NCBI GenBank assembly: GCA_903919215.1
Contig: CAIXHI010000168.1
Coordinates: forward strand, 1 to 7,573
Length of the DNA: 7,573 bases
Direction of reading: 5' to 3'
Source: an uncultured Acidimicrobiaceae bacterium
GTDB taxonomy: Bacteria > Actinomycetota > Acidimicrobiia > Acidimicrobiales > Ilumatobacteraceae
The position numbers and the translations under genes were made by a program. Below, in pieces: positions 1-7,573 of the stretch. Within the stretch, counting starts at the first letter, position 1, and each line of letters starts with the position of its first letter. The notes beneath the pieces are model-generated. The model was not told where the DNA came from and did not search any database. It worked only from the letters and a program-made list of their open reading frames with translations.

Positions 1-1361
1 ACCCAGCCGCAACCCCCACGTACGCCAACCTCGCAGCGCCCTCGATGCCGTTCGTGCCGCACCTCAAGTTCTTGACCTCCAGTTGGTTCTGTGCCGGGGT
101 GCCGCTCACCGACAACGGTCTTGGCGGCACGATCGCGGTCGCCAACCCTGGCGACACTGCATTGTCGGGTCACCTCACGCTGTTCACCGACGAGGTGGGC
201 GTCGCTCCGGTGGAATCCGATTTCGAGGTACCGCTGCGCGACACGTACAAGGTGGCGATCGGCGACCTGCTGCCTCGTGGCAACTATGTCTCGGCGATGG
301 TCGAAATCGCCGGCGGTGGCGGGTTTGTCGAACAGCGCGCTGAGCAGGCCAACGGCGATTCGGTGAGCGCGTGCACCAACAGCACCTCGAGCAGCTGGTA
401 CTTCGCCGATAACTACACCCAGGGTGACAGTCAAGAAGACATCGTCATCACCAACCCGTTCCCGGACGACGCGATCGTCGACTTCACGTTCGCTGGCACG
501 GATGGCACTCGCCAACCAGGTGTGCTGCAGGGCGTCCCTGTTCCCGGTCACTCTGTCCTCGTGGTCGACGAGAAGTTGTTGGCCAAGGACGAAGCGGTCT
601 ACTCGCTGGCCGTGATTGCCAGCCGCGGTCGCGTGGTCGCGGCTCGTGCCCAGAGGTACTCGGGTGAGCGGCATGGGTTCTCGATGAGTCTTGGCGCACC
701 AACACCGTCAGCCAACTGGTACTTCGCCGGCGGCATCAAGGACGGCACGAACTTCGAGCGGTTCAGCATTTACAACCCGAGTGATCAGGACGCACAGGTG
801 CAACCGGTGTTCTATGGCATCGTTAGTGACACGTTCTCCAACCCGGGCGAGATCACCGTTCCGGCCGGCAGGGTGGTGTCGTTCAGCCTCGTCGACGTTC
901 CAGACCTCCCGCTGGGCCGACACGGAATCGCGTTCAGCTCGATGACCGGTGCGCCGATCGTGGTTGAGATGGCGGTCACGCGCACGGACGAGGGTTCGTC
1001 AGTGACATCGGTGATACTTGGTGTCGAGCAGTACTTCGCCGACCCTGGCTACTTCCAGTGGAGTATGGCGTTCGGCCCGGAAGTGGCTGCCGACGAGGCG
1101 TTGGTGGTGCTGAACCTCTCCTTCGCCGATACCACCGTCACCGTCAAGGTGCTCGGTCCGGGCGGCCTCGTGGCGGTGCCCGGTCTGGAGAAGATCGCCT
1201 TGGTCGCCGGTGCTGTCACCACCGTGAACATCCCTGCTGACGCGTCGGCCCTCGGCCATCCGCTGATCGTCGTGGCTGATCAGCCGATCATCGTGCAGCG
1301 ACTCTTGCCACGGGGTCACGATCTCAAGGGTCGGTCCGCATCCCTGGCGCTCCCGGGCTGA
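1..1361 (+). CDS. DUF5719-like secreted/cell-surface repeat protein (5' partial)
   Basis: The reading frame is open from base 3, upstream of the first ATG at 45, so the gene very probably begins before the window. The visible part has no signal peptide or membrane anchor, which would lie in the missing N-terminus. From the ATG at 45 there are 438 residues made of about four beta-rich repeats. Each starts with an aromatic W-[FY]-[FC]-A-[GD] motif followed about 20 residues later by a hydrophobic strand, the first three ending in N-P: W14, W118, W225, and a diverged copy (EQYFAD) at about residue 329. Spacing is 104-107 residues. There are only two cysteines, C16 and C110, bracketing the first repeat. 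This pattern fits the actinobacterial DUF5719 family, whose function is unknown, probably extracytoplasmic. No catalytic motif is visible. It probably shares an operon with the thioredoxin-like gene 32 bases downstream. The family assignment comes from recall of motif style, not a search. Confidence 0.72.
   Translation, partial: PAATPTYANLAAPSMPFVPHLKFLTSSWFCAGVPLTDNGLGGTIAVANPGDTALSGHLTLFTDEVGVAPVESDFEVPLRDTYKVAIGDLLPRGNYVSAMVEIAGGGGFVEQRAEQANGDSVSACTNSTSSSWYFADNYTQGDSQEDIVITNPFPDDAIVDFTFAGTDGTRQPGVLQGVPVPGHSVLVVDEKLLAKDEAVYSLAVIASRGRVVAARAQRYSGERHGFSMSLGAPTPSANWYFAGGIKDGTNFERFSIYNPSDQDAQVQPVFYGIVSDTFSNPGEITVPAGRVVSFSLVDVPDLPLGRHGIAFSSMTGAPIVVEMAVTRTDEGSSVTSVILGVEQYFADPGYFQWSMAFGPEVAADEALVVLNLSFADTTVTVKVLGPGGLVAVPGLEKIALVAGAVTTVNIPADASALGHPLIVVADQPIIVQRLLPRGHDLKGRSASLALPG
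395..408 (+). repeat. DNA copy of W-Y-F-A repeat motif (copy 1)
   Basis: The 14-mer CTGGTACTTCGCCG occurs here and again, identical, at 716-729. It encodes the conserved W-Y-F-A start of two successive protein repeats. A shorter version (GTACTTCGCCGA) is at 1031-1042 in the fourth repeat. The identity is limited to the motif, so it reflects old internal duplication plus protein constraint and codon bias rather than a recent DNA duplication. Confidence 0.6.
716..729 (+). repeat. DNA copy of W-Y-F-A repeat motif (copy 2)
   Basis: Identical to the 14-mer at 395-408 and in the same reading frame. It marks the start of the third protein repeat (W225). Confidence 0.6.
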
Positions 1362-1379
1362 CCGCTCGTGGGTCGAGAT

Positions 1380-1387
1380 GAGGGTGG
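1380..1387 (+). promoter_or_regulatory. Ribosome binding site for the thioredoxin-like gene
   Basis: GAGGGTGG lies 6 bases before the ATG at 1394, with its GAGG core 10 bases before it, and supports that start. Unlike the leaderless-looking genes further right, this one has a purine-rich leader, as expected for a downstream operon member. Confidence 0.5.
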
Positions 1388-1393
1388 TCTGAC

Positions 1394-1843
1394 ATGGTGC
1401 AGGTGATCGTCGCGTTGGTGGTCGTGATCGTGGCAGTAGGTGTTGGCCTCGTCCTGCGACGGCGTCAGGTGGTGGAGGCGCCGACCCAGCCGCGCTACGA
1501 CGTCCCCGCGCAGCTCGACCGCAATGACTTCGACGCGCAGACGCCGTGGCTTGTCGTGGTGTTCTCGTCGGCCACCTGTACGGCATGTGCCGACATGGTC
1601 CGCAAGGCCGAGGTACTGCGCAGCGCGCACGTCTCCGTGGTCGACGTCGAGTACACCGCTGCTCGGGCGCTGCACACGAAGTACGACATCCAGGCCGTGC
1701 CGATCGTCGTGATCGCCGACGCCGCTGGAATCGTGCGTGCCGGGTTCACCGGTCCGGTGTCGGCCACTGATCTGTGGGCCGCTGTCGCCGAGGCGCGCGA
1801 CCCTGGCAGCACCCCAGAACCTGAGCTGGGTCGACCCGACTGA
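1394..1843 (+). CDS. Membrane-anchored thioredoxin-like protein
   Basis: This 149-residue protein has an N-terminal hydrophobic segment (about residues 2-21), then an RRR cluster, a short linker and a thioredoxin fold. Seen directly: a hydrophobic beta strand (LVVVF) leading into the active-site motif C62-T-A-C65, and a cis-proline signature at V102-P103 (QAVPIVVI). The usual Trp before the first cysteine is replaced by Thr. Thioredoxin-fold proteins with CxxC catalyse thiol-disulfide exchange; the substrate here is unknown. The RRR after the membrane segment would, by the positive-inside rule, place the catalytic domain in the cytoplasm, although an exported orientation would better suit the exported neighbour. 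It lies 32 bases after the DUF5719-like gene and is probably cotranscribed with it. Its stop codon abuts the ftsH stop. The acidic, proline-rich tail (about residues 134-149) looks disordered. Confidence 0.85.
   Translation: MVQVIVALVVVIVAVGVGLVLRRRQVVEAPTQPRYDVPAQLDRNDFDAQTPWLVVVFSSATCTACADMVRKAEVLRSAHVSVVDVEYTAARALHTKYDIQAVPIVVIADAAGIVRAGFTGPVSATDLWAAVAEARDPGSTPEPELGRPD
1828..1837. repeat. 10-bp palindrome GGGTCGACCC
   Basis: A perfect 10-bp palindrome inside the last codons of the thioredoxin-like gene, sharing its final base with the 14-bp palindrome at 1837-1850. Alternative pairing of TCGAC (1831-1835) with GTCGA (1847-1851) is also possible, so the 3' end of the transcript can fold in more than one way. 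Confidence 0.4.
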
Positions 1844-3763
<1,920 letters not shown>

Positions 3764-3769
3764 GCGGCA

Positions 3770-3775
3770 ATGCTA
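3770..3775 (-). promoter_or_regulatory. Putative -10 element of leaderless ftsH promoter
   Basis: On the minus strand TAGCAT matches TANNNT and is followed by exactly six bases (TGCCGC) and then the ATG. This is the classic spacing for a transcript that starts at the start codon. At a 17-base spacer the -35 hexamer would be GAGTCA (3798-3793), a weak match that overlaps the dyad at 3791-3804. Confidence 0.5.
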
Positions 3776-3790
3776 GGGGCGAACCGTGAT

Positions 3791-3804
3791 GGTGACTCGT
3801 CACC
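3791..3804. promoter_or_regulatory. Inverted repeat GGTGAC-TC-GTCACC, possible operator
   Basis: Perfect 6-bp arms separated by two bases lie in the divergent spacer, over the expected -35 position of the ftsH promoter and about 75 bases upstream of the DUF3499-like -10 element. The position suits a repressor or activator acting on ftsH. It does not match the HspR, HrcA or LexA boxes I know. The regulator is unknown. Confidence 0.35.
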
Positions 3805-3878
3805 GCGCCTGGCGGCCGCCGCAACCACGCGTCGCGCGACTCGCAGCGGGTATCCACCACTTTGCGCGCGAGGAGTTT

Positions 3879-3884
3879 TATCGT
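3879..3884 (+). promoter_or_regulatory. Putative -10 element for the DUF3499-like gene
   Basis: TATCGT matches TANNNT and ends 8 bases before the ATG at 3893, so transcription would start at or within about two bases of the start codon. No convincing -35 hexamer is present at 16-18 bases upstream. Confidence 0.4.
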
Positions 3885-3892
3885 TCACGTTC

Positions 3893-4129
3893 ATGAGCAG
3901 GCAGTGTTCACGTACGGGTTGTGCCGAGTTGGCCACGTCCACCCTCTCCTATCAGTACGCGCGATCGCTCGTCTGGCTGGACGACCTGTATGACGAGCGC
4001 GACCCGCACGCCTACGACCTGTGCCAGCGCCACACGGCTCGCCTGTCGGTGCCGAACGGTTGGCGCCTCGAAGACCGACGGACGAGCCGCCAGCTCGTGT
4101 ACGCCGGTGCCGGCCGCCTGGCGGGCTGA
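3893..4129 (+). CDS. DUF3499-like small Cys/His protein
   Basis: This 78-residue protein matches my recollection of DUF3499, a short family conserved across actinobacteria with no known function. Features seen: C5-x4-C10 near the N-terminus (CSRTGC), an aromatic block YQYARSLVWLDDL (20-32), then C44-x2-H47 (LCQRH). These four residues could hold a zinc ion, making it a small zinc-ribbon-like protein; this is inferred from spacing. There is no membrane segment, so it is probably cytosolic. No alternative in-frame ATG, GTG or TTG exists just upstream, and TATCGT eight bases earlier suggests a leaderless mRNA. The gene sits at the end of a long open frame running antisense through ftsH, so a naive gene call could extend it wrongly. 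The next gene starts 35 bases downstream. Confidence 0.85.
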   Translation: MSRQCSRTGCAELATSTLSYQYARSLVWLDDLYDERDPHAYDLCQRHTARLSVPNGWRLEDRRTSRQLVYAGAGRLAG

Positions 4130-4150
4130 TCCGAGAACGCGCCTGGCCAG

Positions 4151-4156
4151 TAGGCT
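4151..4156 (+). promoter_or_regulatory. Possible -10 element (or weak RBS) for the CPBP protease gene
   Basis: TAGGCT fits TANNNT and ends 8 bases before the ATG at 4165, the same spacing as for the DUF3499-like gene. The overlapping AGTAGG could instead be a weak ribosome binding site about 10 bases from the ATG, so the sequence alone does not decide between internal promoter and read-through. Confidence 0.3.
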
Positions 4157-4164
4157 CGGCGGCC

Positions 4165-4896
4165 ATGTCCCAGCCCCGTTCATCTGCAGCTCCCGCCGCG
4201 GGTGTGCCGGTTGGGATTTCCATCCGCGACGCCTCGGTGACCTGGCTCGGAGGTTGGTTCTTGGGCAGCACGTTGTCCAGCATCGTGCTGTCGGGCAGCG
4301 GCGCTGACGACATCGCTGATGCCGGACCATGGTGGCTGGCAGCCGCGCAACTGGCCGCGTGGATCCCGCTCGTCGGCGCGATCCTGTTCGTGGCCCGCCG
4401 GTCGGCCACTGGCTCGCTCGTGCGCGACTTCGGTTTCACCATGCGGCCGCTCGATCTGCTGGGAGTACCGCTGGGCGTGCTCACCCAGCTTGGTTTCGTG
4501 AAGCTCGTGTATCTGCCGCTGCAGCACCTGTGGCCGCACACCTTCTCGATGAGCAAGATCGAGCAGCCTGCTCGCGATCTCTGGAACAACGCGCATGGGG
4601 GCGGGATGCTGATCCTGATCCTGACCGTTGTCGTCGGTGCCCCGCTTGTGGAGGAGCTCACCTACCGCGGGCTGTTGCAGGGGGCGTTCAGCCGCTGCGC
4701 TGGCGCCGTCGCCGGTGTCGTCTTCGTGGCGCTGTGGTTCGCCGCTATCCACTTCCAAGCGGTGAACGTCCCCGGGCTGTTCGTGGTCGGCCTGGTGCTT
4801 GGCGTCTGCGCCCAGCGGACTGGCCGCCTCGGTATGTCGGTGCTCACGCACATGGCCTTCAACGCGACGGGTCTGATCCTTGTCGCACAACGTTGA
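4165..4896 (+). CDS. CPBP/CAAX-type intramembrane metalloprotease
   Basis: This 243-residue polytopic membrane protein carries all three signatures of the CPBP (Abi/CAAX Rce1-like) family: E163-E164-L-T-Y-R168 (EExxxR), F192-A-A-I-H196 (FxxxH) and H229-M-A-F-N233 (HxxxN), each in or next to a hydrophobic helix. About seven membrane segments can be drawn, at roughly 27-44, 54-75, 95-118, 146-162, 175-193, 199-214 and 223-241. These enzymes cut substrates within the membrane. In bacteria, members act in bacteriocin self-immunity or have unknown targets, so no substrate is assigned. The chosen ATG avoids the overlap with the DUF3499-like gene that the upstream in-frame extension (to about 4021) would cause. 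Nothing nearby looks like a prenylated or bacteriocin substrate. The gap to the next gene is 65 bases. Confidence 0.9.
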   Translation: MSQPRSSAAPAAGVPVGISIRDASVTWLGGWFLGSTLSSIVLSGSGADDIADAGPWWLAAAQLAAWIPLVGAILFVARRSATGSLVRDFGFTMRPLDLLGVPLGVLTQLGFVKLVYLPLQHLWPHTFSMSKIEQPARDLWNNAHGGGMLILILTVVVGAPLVEELTYRGLLQGAFSRCAGAVAGVVFVALWFAAIHFQAVNVPGLFVVGLVLGVCAQRTGRLGMSVLTHMAFNATGLILVAQR

Positions 4897-4943
4897 GCCT
4901 GCAGTGAGTGATACGCCGTGACACGTCAACCCTTCTGCGACAT

Positions 4944-4949
4944 GGAAAG
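4944..4949 (+). promoter_or_regulatory. Candidate ribosome binding site GGAAAG for the GT-C-like gene
   Basis: GGAAAG is the only purine-rich stretch near the start. It is 12 bases from the ATG at 4962 (rather long) and directly touches the alternative in-frame ATG at 4950 (too close), so it favours 4962. No TANNNT lies at leaderless distance from either ATG. Confidence 0.35.
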
Positions 4950-4961
4950 ATGCCCACCGGC

Positions 4962-7573
4962 ATGACCGAGCACACCGATGAATCCGGCGATATCCCTCTC
5001 GAACTGACGCTCGACGTCGACGATCAGCCCGTCGACGCGGCCGTCGACGCGCCCGCGTCACCCTCGATCGGCCAGCGCATGCTGCGTCGCATCGTTCGTC
5101 GTCCGGTCAACTGGATCAATTCACCCTGGCCGGCGGCCCGAGTAGTGCAGTACCTCACCGCGCTCGTTCTTGTTGGTGGTTGCACCTTCGCCGTGCTCGA
5201 AGTGATGCACCTCGATCTCGTGTTCCGCAACAACACGCCCACCGGCGGCGATATGGGAGCCCACGTGATGGCTCCGGCGTACCTGCGCGACCACCTGTTG
5301 TCGCACGGGCAGATCAGCGGCTGGAGCAACTACTGGTACAACGGTTTCCCGCTGTATCGCTTCTACATGGTCGTCCCAGCGCTGCTCATTGTGTTCTTGA
5401 ACGTGTTCTTCGCCTACGGCGTCGCGTTCAAGCTCGTCGTTTGCGTCGGCATCGTCACCCTGCCGTTCTGCTGCTGGGCATTCGGTCGCCTCGCACGCTT
5501 TGTCTTCCCAATCCCTGAGCTCATGGCACTTGCTGCTGTCGCCTTCCTGTTCGACGAAAGCTTCAGCATCTACGGCGGCAACGTGAAGAGCACGATGGCC
5601 GGCGAGTTCTCGTTCTCCATCGCGCTGTCGTTGGCGGTGTTGGGTCTCGGTCTGTTCGCCCGAGGGCTGGAGACCGGCAAACATCGGAACTGGACGGCGA
5701 TCGTGCTGGCGCTGGCGATGCTGTCGCACGGCATCGTGCTGATCTTCGTGGTGCTTGCGGCGCTACTCATGTGGCTGGTCTGGATGGACAAGACGCGCTT
5801 CATCTACGGCCTGACGATGGGTATCACGGCAGTGATGCTTGCCGGGTTCTGGGTGTTCCCGTTCCTGTTCAACCACGCCTACATGACCGACATGAAGTAC
5901 GGCTACCGGCCGGACGGGCCCGGCGACAGCTTTTGGGACATGTTCTTCCCGTGGACCCCGGTCCTCGACATCATCGTGTCGGGGTTCGCGCTCATCGGGT
6001 TCATCAGCAGCGTCATCAAACGCAACTTGAACGGGGCGTGGCTGGGTATCACCTGCTTCGCGCTGATGGCAGCGACGTTCCTCGCTCGCGACAGCCTCCC
6101 GGTGATCGGTCTGCTGTGGAACCCGCGGCTGCTCCCGTTCCTCTATCTCATGCGGCTGTTGCTGATGATGGTGGGCATCGTCGACGTGGTGCATTTCGTG
6201 GTGCGTGGATGGCAGCAGCGGGAACTCTCCGCCAAGCAGATGATGGTCACCGGCGCAGCGATCGCCGCGGTGGTTGGGTTGGTGGTGCTGACGTGCGAAC
6301 TGTTCTTGTTCCGTGAAGTGCCGGGTGGCCACTACAGCACCAAGAACGGTAAGTCCGTTTACTCGTGGGGTGTCGCGGGCTGGGATCCGATCACGCTGTC
6401 CGCTGAATCGAAGGACGCCTACGCCGACGGCTGGACCCGCTACAACTTCCTCGGCTACGAGGGACGCGGCGCATACGGCGAGTACAAGGGATTGGTCGAC
6501 ACGATGGCCTCGCTCGGCACGAACCCCGCGCAGGGCTGCGGTATGGCGCTGTGGGAGAACAACGGCGACACCGGGCAGTACGGCACCACCATGGCGCTGA
6601 TGCTGTTGCCGCACTGGACCGACGGTTGCATCGGTAGCTCGGAGGGTCTGTTCTTCGAGGCATCGGGCACGACGCCGTACCACTTCCTCACTGCGGCGGC
6701 GATGAGCGCCAACAGCTCGAACCCGGTGCGCGAGCTGCGCTACACCGACAACAACGCCTCGATCGGTGTGCCCATGCTGCAGAAGATGGGGATCAAGTAC
6801 GTGATGGTGTTCACCGACGCGGCCAAGAAACAGGCTGATTCGCGCGGCGATCTCACCGAGGTCGCGACGAGTGGCCCGTGGAAGATCTACCGGGTGGGCG
6901 AGAGCGACATGGTGGTGCCGTTGAAGGTGCAACCGGTGGTGGTGAACCCACGTTCGGGAGATCAGCGTGAACGAAACCTCGAGCTGGGTACCAGTTGGTT
7001 CCAGAACGCCGATGAGTGGGCGGCCATCCCGGCCGACGATGGCCCCGCGTCGTGGCAACGCATCGATGTCCAGGTGGATATGACGCGCCGCGTCGGTGAG
7101 GCCCCGCTGAAGCCGGGCCGCAAGGTCGACATCGTGGTTCCCTCGGCGACGATCAACAAGGTCGCGCTCCCGGACATCACCGTGTCCAACTACCACATGG
7201 GTAATCAGGACGTCAGCTTCGACGTGTCGCAGGTCGGCGTTCCTGTCCTGGTGAAGGTCAGCTACTTCCCGAACTGGCAGGTCGATGGCGCCGACGGCCC
7301 ATATCGCATCGCGCCCAACTTCATGGTCGTGATCCCCACCTCAACACATGTTCGCTTGCATTACGAGGCCTCGACGAAGGACCAGTTGTTCTACCTGGTG
7401 TCCCTGCTGGGTGTACTGCTGATGGTGTTCTGGCGCTTCCGTGGCGACGTGAAGCACCGCAGCCCGCACCCGTTCTTGTTGGCGGCCACTGAGCCGTTCG
7501 ACGAGGACTCCTTCGACTGGACGCCCGAGCAAGGTCACGCGGTGCCGTTGGACGAGTTGGAACACCTCGGACA
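4962..7573 (+). CDS. Large GT-C/PTPS_related-type membrane protein (3' partial)
   Basis: The frame stays open from 4962 to the window end, giving at least 870 residues. Order: acidic cytosolic tail (1-45), basic stretch (about 46-62), TM1 (64-86), a loop with G95-G-D97-M-G-A-H101, then roughly ten more membrane segments to about 450, a soluble domain (about 451-805) and a further helix (809-826) with a cytosolic tail. The acidic residue just after TM1 is typical of GT-C glycosyltransferases, which use lipid-linked sugars on the outer membrane face. G205-G-N207, S-T-M-A-G-E215-F and L-S-H256-G match what I recall of the PTPS_related (PF10131) membrane family, which belongs to the GT-C clan despite its name. 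C526 and C556 in the soluble part could pair. It probably builds or modifies a surface polymer; the sugar and acceptor are unknown. An alternative start is the ATG at 4950. Antisense open frames across it are shadows. Confidence 0.82.
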   Translation, partial: MTEHTDESGDIPLELTLDVDDQPVDAAVDAPASPSIGQRMLRRIVRRPVNWINSPWPAARVVQYLTALVLVGGCTFAVLEVMHLDLVFRNNTPTGGDMGAHVMAPAYLRDHLLSHGQISGWSNYWYNGFPLYRFYMVVPALLIVFLNVFFAYGVAFKLVVCVGIVTLPFCCWAFGRLARFVFPIPELMALAAVAFLFDESFSIYGGNVKSTMAGEFSFSIALSLAVLGLGLFARGLETGKHRNWTAIVLALAMLSHGIVLIFVVLAALLMWLVWMDKTRFIYGLTMGITAVMLAGFWVFPFLFNHAYMTDMKYGYRPDGPGDSFWDMFFPWTPVLDIIVSGFALIGFISSVIKRNLNGAWLGITCFALMAATFLARDSLPVIGLLWNPRLLPFLYLMRLLLMMVGIVDVVHFVVRGWQQRELSAKQMMVTGAAIAAVVGLVVLTCELFLFREVPGGHYSTKNGKSVYSWGVAGWDPITLSAESKDAYADGWTRYNFLGYEGRGAYGEYKGLVDTMASLGTNPAQGCGMALWENNGDTGQYGTTMALMLLPHWTDGCIGSSEGLFFEASGTTPYHFLTAAAMSANSSNPVRELRYTDNNASIGVPMLQKMGIKYVMVFTDAAKKQADSRGDLTEVATSGPWKIYRVGESDMVVPLKVQPVVVNPRSGDQRERNLELGTSWFQNADEWAAIPADDGPASWQRIDVQVDMTRRVGEAPLKPGRKVDIVVPSATINKVALPDITVSNYHMGNQDVSFDVSQVGVPVLVKVSYFPNWQVDGADGPYRIAPNFMVVIPTSTHVRLHYEASTKDQLFYLVSLLGVLLMVFWRFRGDVKHRSPHPFLLAATEPFDEDSFDWTPEQGHAVPLDELEHLG

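Larger units (their letters stand above)
3764..3892. promoter_or_regulatory. Divergent promoter region between ftsH and the DUF3499-like gene
   Basis: This 129-bp spacer is the longest non-coding stretch in the window. It holds outward-facing -10 candidates for both genes (3775-3770 minus, 3879-3884 plus) and the dyad at 3791-3804. An AGGAG at 3871-3875 is 17 bases from the next ATG, too far for an ordinary ribosome binding site. No small ORF with a convincing start was seen. Confidence 0.6.

Noticed and set aside
45..47. The ATG at 45 as the true start of the first gene.
   Set aside because: The frame is open upstream to the window edge, no ribosome binding site precedes it, and starting here would leave the exported-type protein without a signal or anchor.
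999..1586. A 195-codon minus-strand open frame across the DUF5719-like/thioredoxin-like boundary.
   Set aside because: It overlaps two better-supported genes and its Arg-rich translation shows no domain.
3871..3875. AGGAG as the ribosome binding site of the DUF3499-like gene.
   Set aside because: It is 17 bases from the ATG, and no in-frame ATG, GTG or TTG lies at 5-10 bases from it.
4919..4928. Short inverted repeat TGAC-AC-GTCA upstream of the GT-C-like gene.
   Set aside because: The arms are only 4 bp and do not extend, which is common by chance, and no clear promoter is nearby.
4180..5061. A 293-codon minus-strand open frame opposite the CPBP gene.
   Set aside because: It is a shadow of a gene with all three CPBP motifs, and its translation is Arg/Gly/His-rich low complexity.
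5763..7196. A 477-codon minus-strand open frame opposite the GT-C-like gene.
   Set aside because: The plus frame encodes coherent membrane segments and family motifs. The minus frame is Arg/His-rich with no recognisable domain.

Overview
The window is a piece of high-GC chromosome that looks actinobacterial. The clues are two families I associate with Actinomycetota (a DUF5719-type secreted repeat protein and a DUF3499-type small Cys/His protein), an FtsH with a proline-rich N-terminal extension, and start regions that look leaderless. The overall style resembles Acidimicrobiia (Ilumatobacter-like), but this is an impression from family content and no search was run.

Layout. On the plus strand, bases 1-1361 carry the 3' part of a secreted protein built from about four 105-residue repeats, followed 32 bases later by a small membrane-anchored thioredoxin-like protein (1394-1843). 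The essential membrane protease gene ftsH lies on the minus strand (3763 down to 1844). Its stop codon directly abuts the stop codon of the thioredoxin-like gene inside a 14-bp perfect palindrome. A 129-bp divergent promoter region (3764-3892) separates ftsH from three plus-strand genes: a 78-residue DUF3499-like protein (3893-4129), a CPBP/CAAX-type intramembrane protease (4165-4896), and a very large polytopic membrane protein of the GT-C/PTPS_related type (4962 to beyond the window end).

How the genes fit together. Almost everything acts at or in the cell envelope: membrane-protein quality control (FtsH), an intramembrane protease, a probable lipid-linked-sugar glycosyltransferase or similar enzyme, and an exported repeat protein. 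I recall DUF5719 and DUF3499 genes both lying near whiB2/manB-type loci in other actinobacteria, so this may be a rearranged version of that envelope-linked neighbourhood. That is inference.

No RNA genes, CRISPR arrays, insertion sequences or phage genes were seen, and no gap exceeds 130 bases. I found no clearly novel multi-gene system. The most interesting signals are small: the palindromic shared stop, three consecutive start regions with TANNNT 6-8 bases before ATG, and a dyad in the ftsH promoter.
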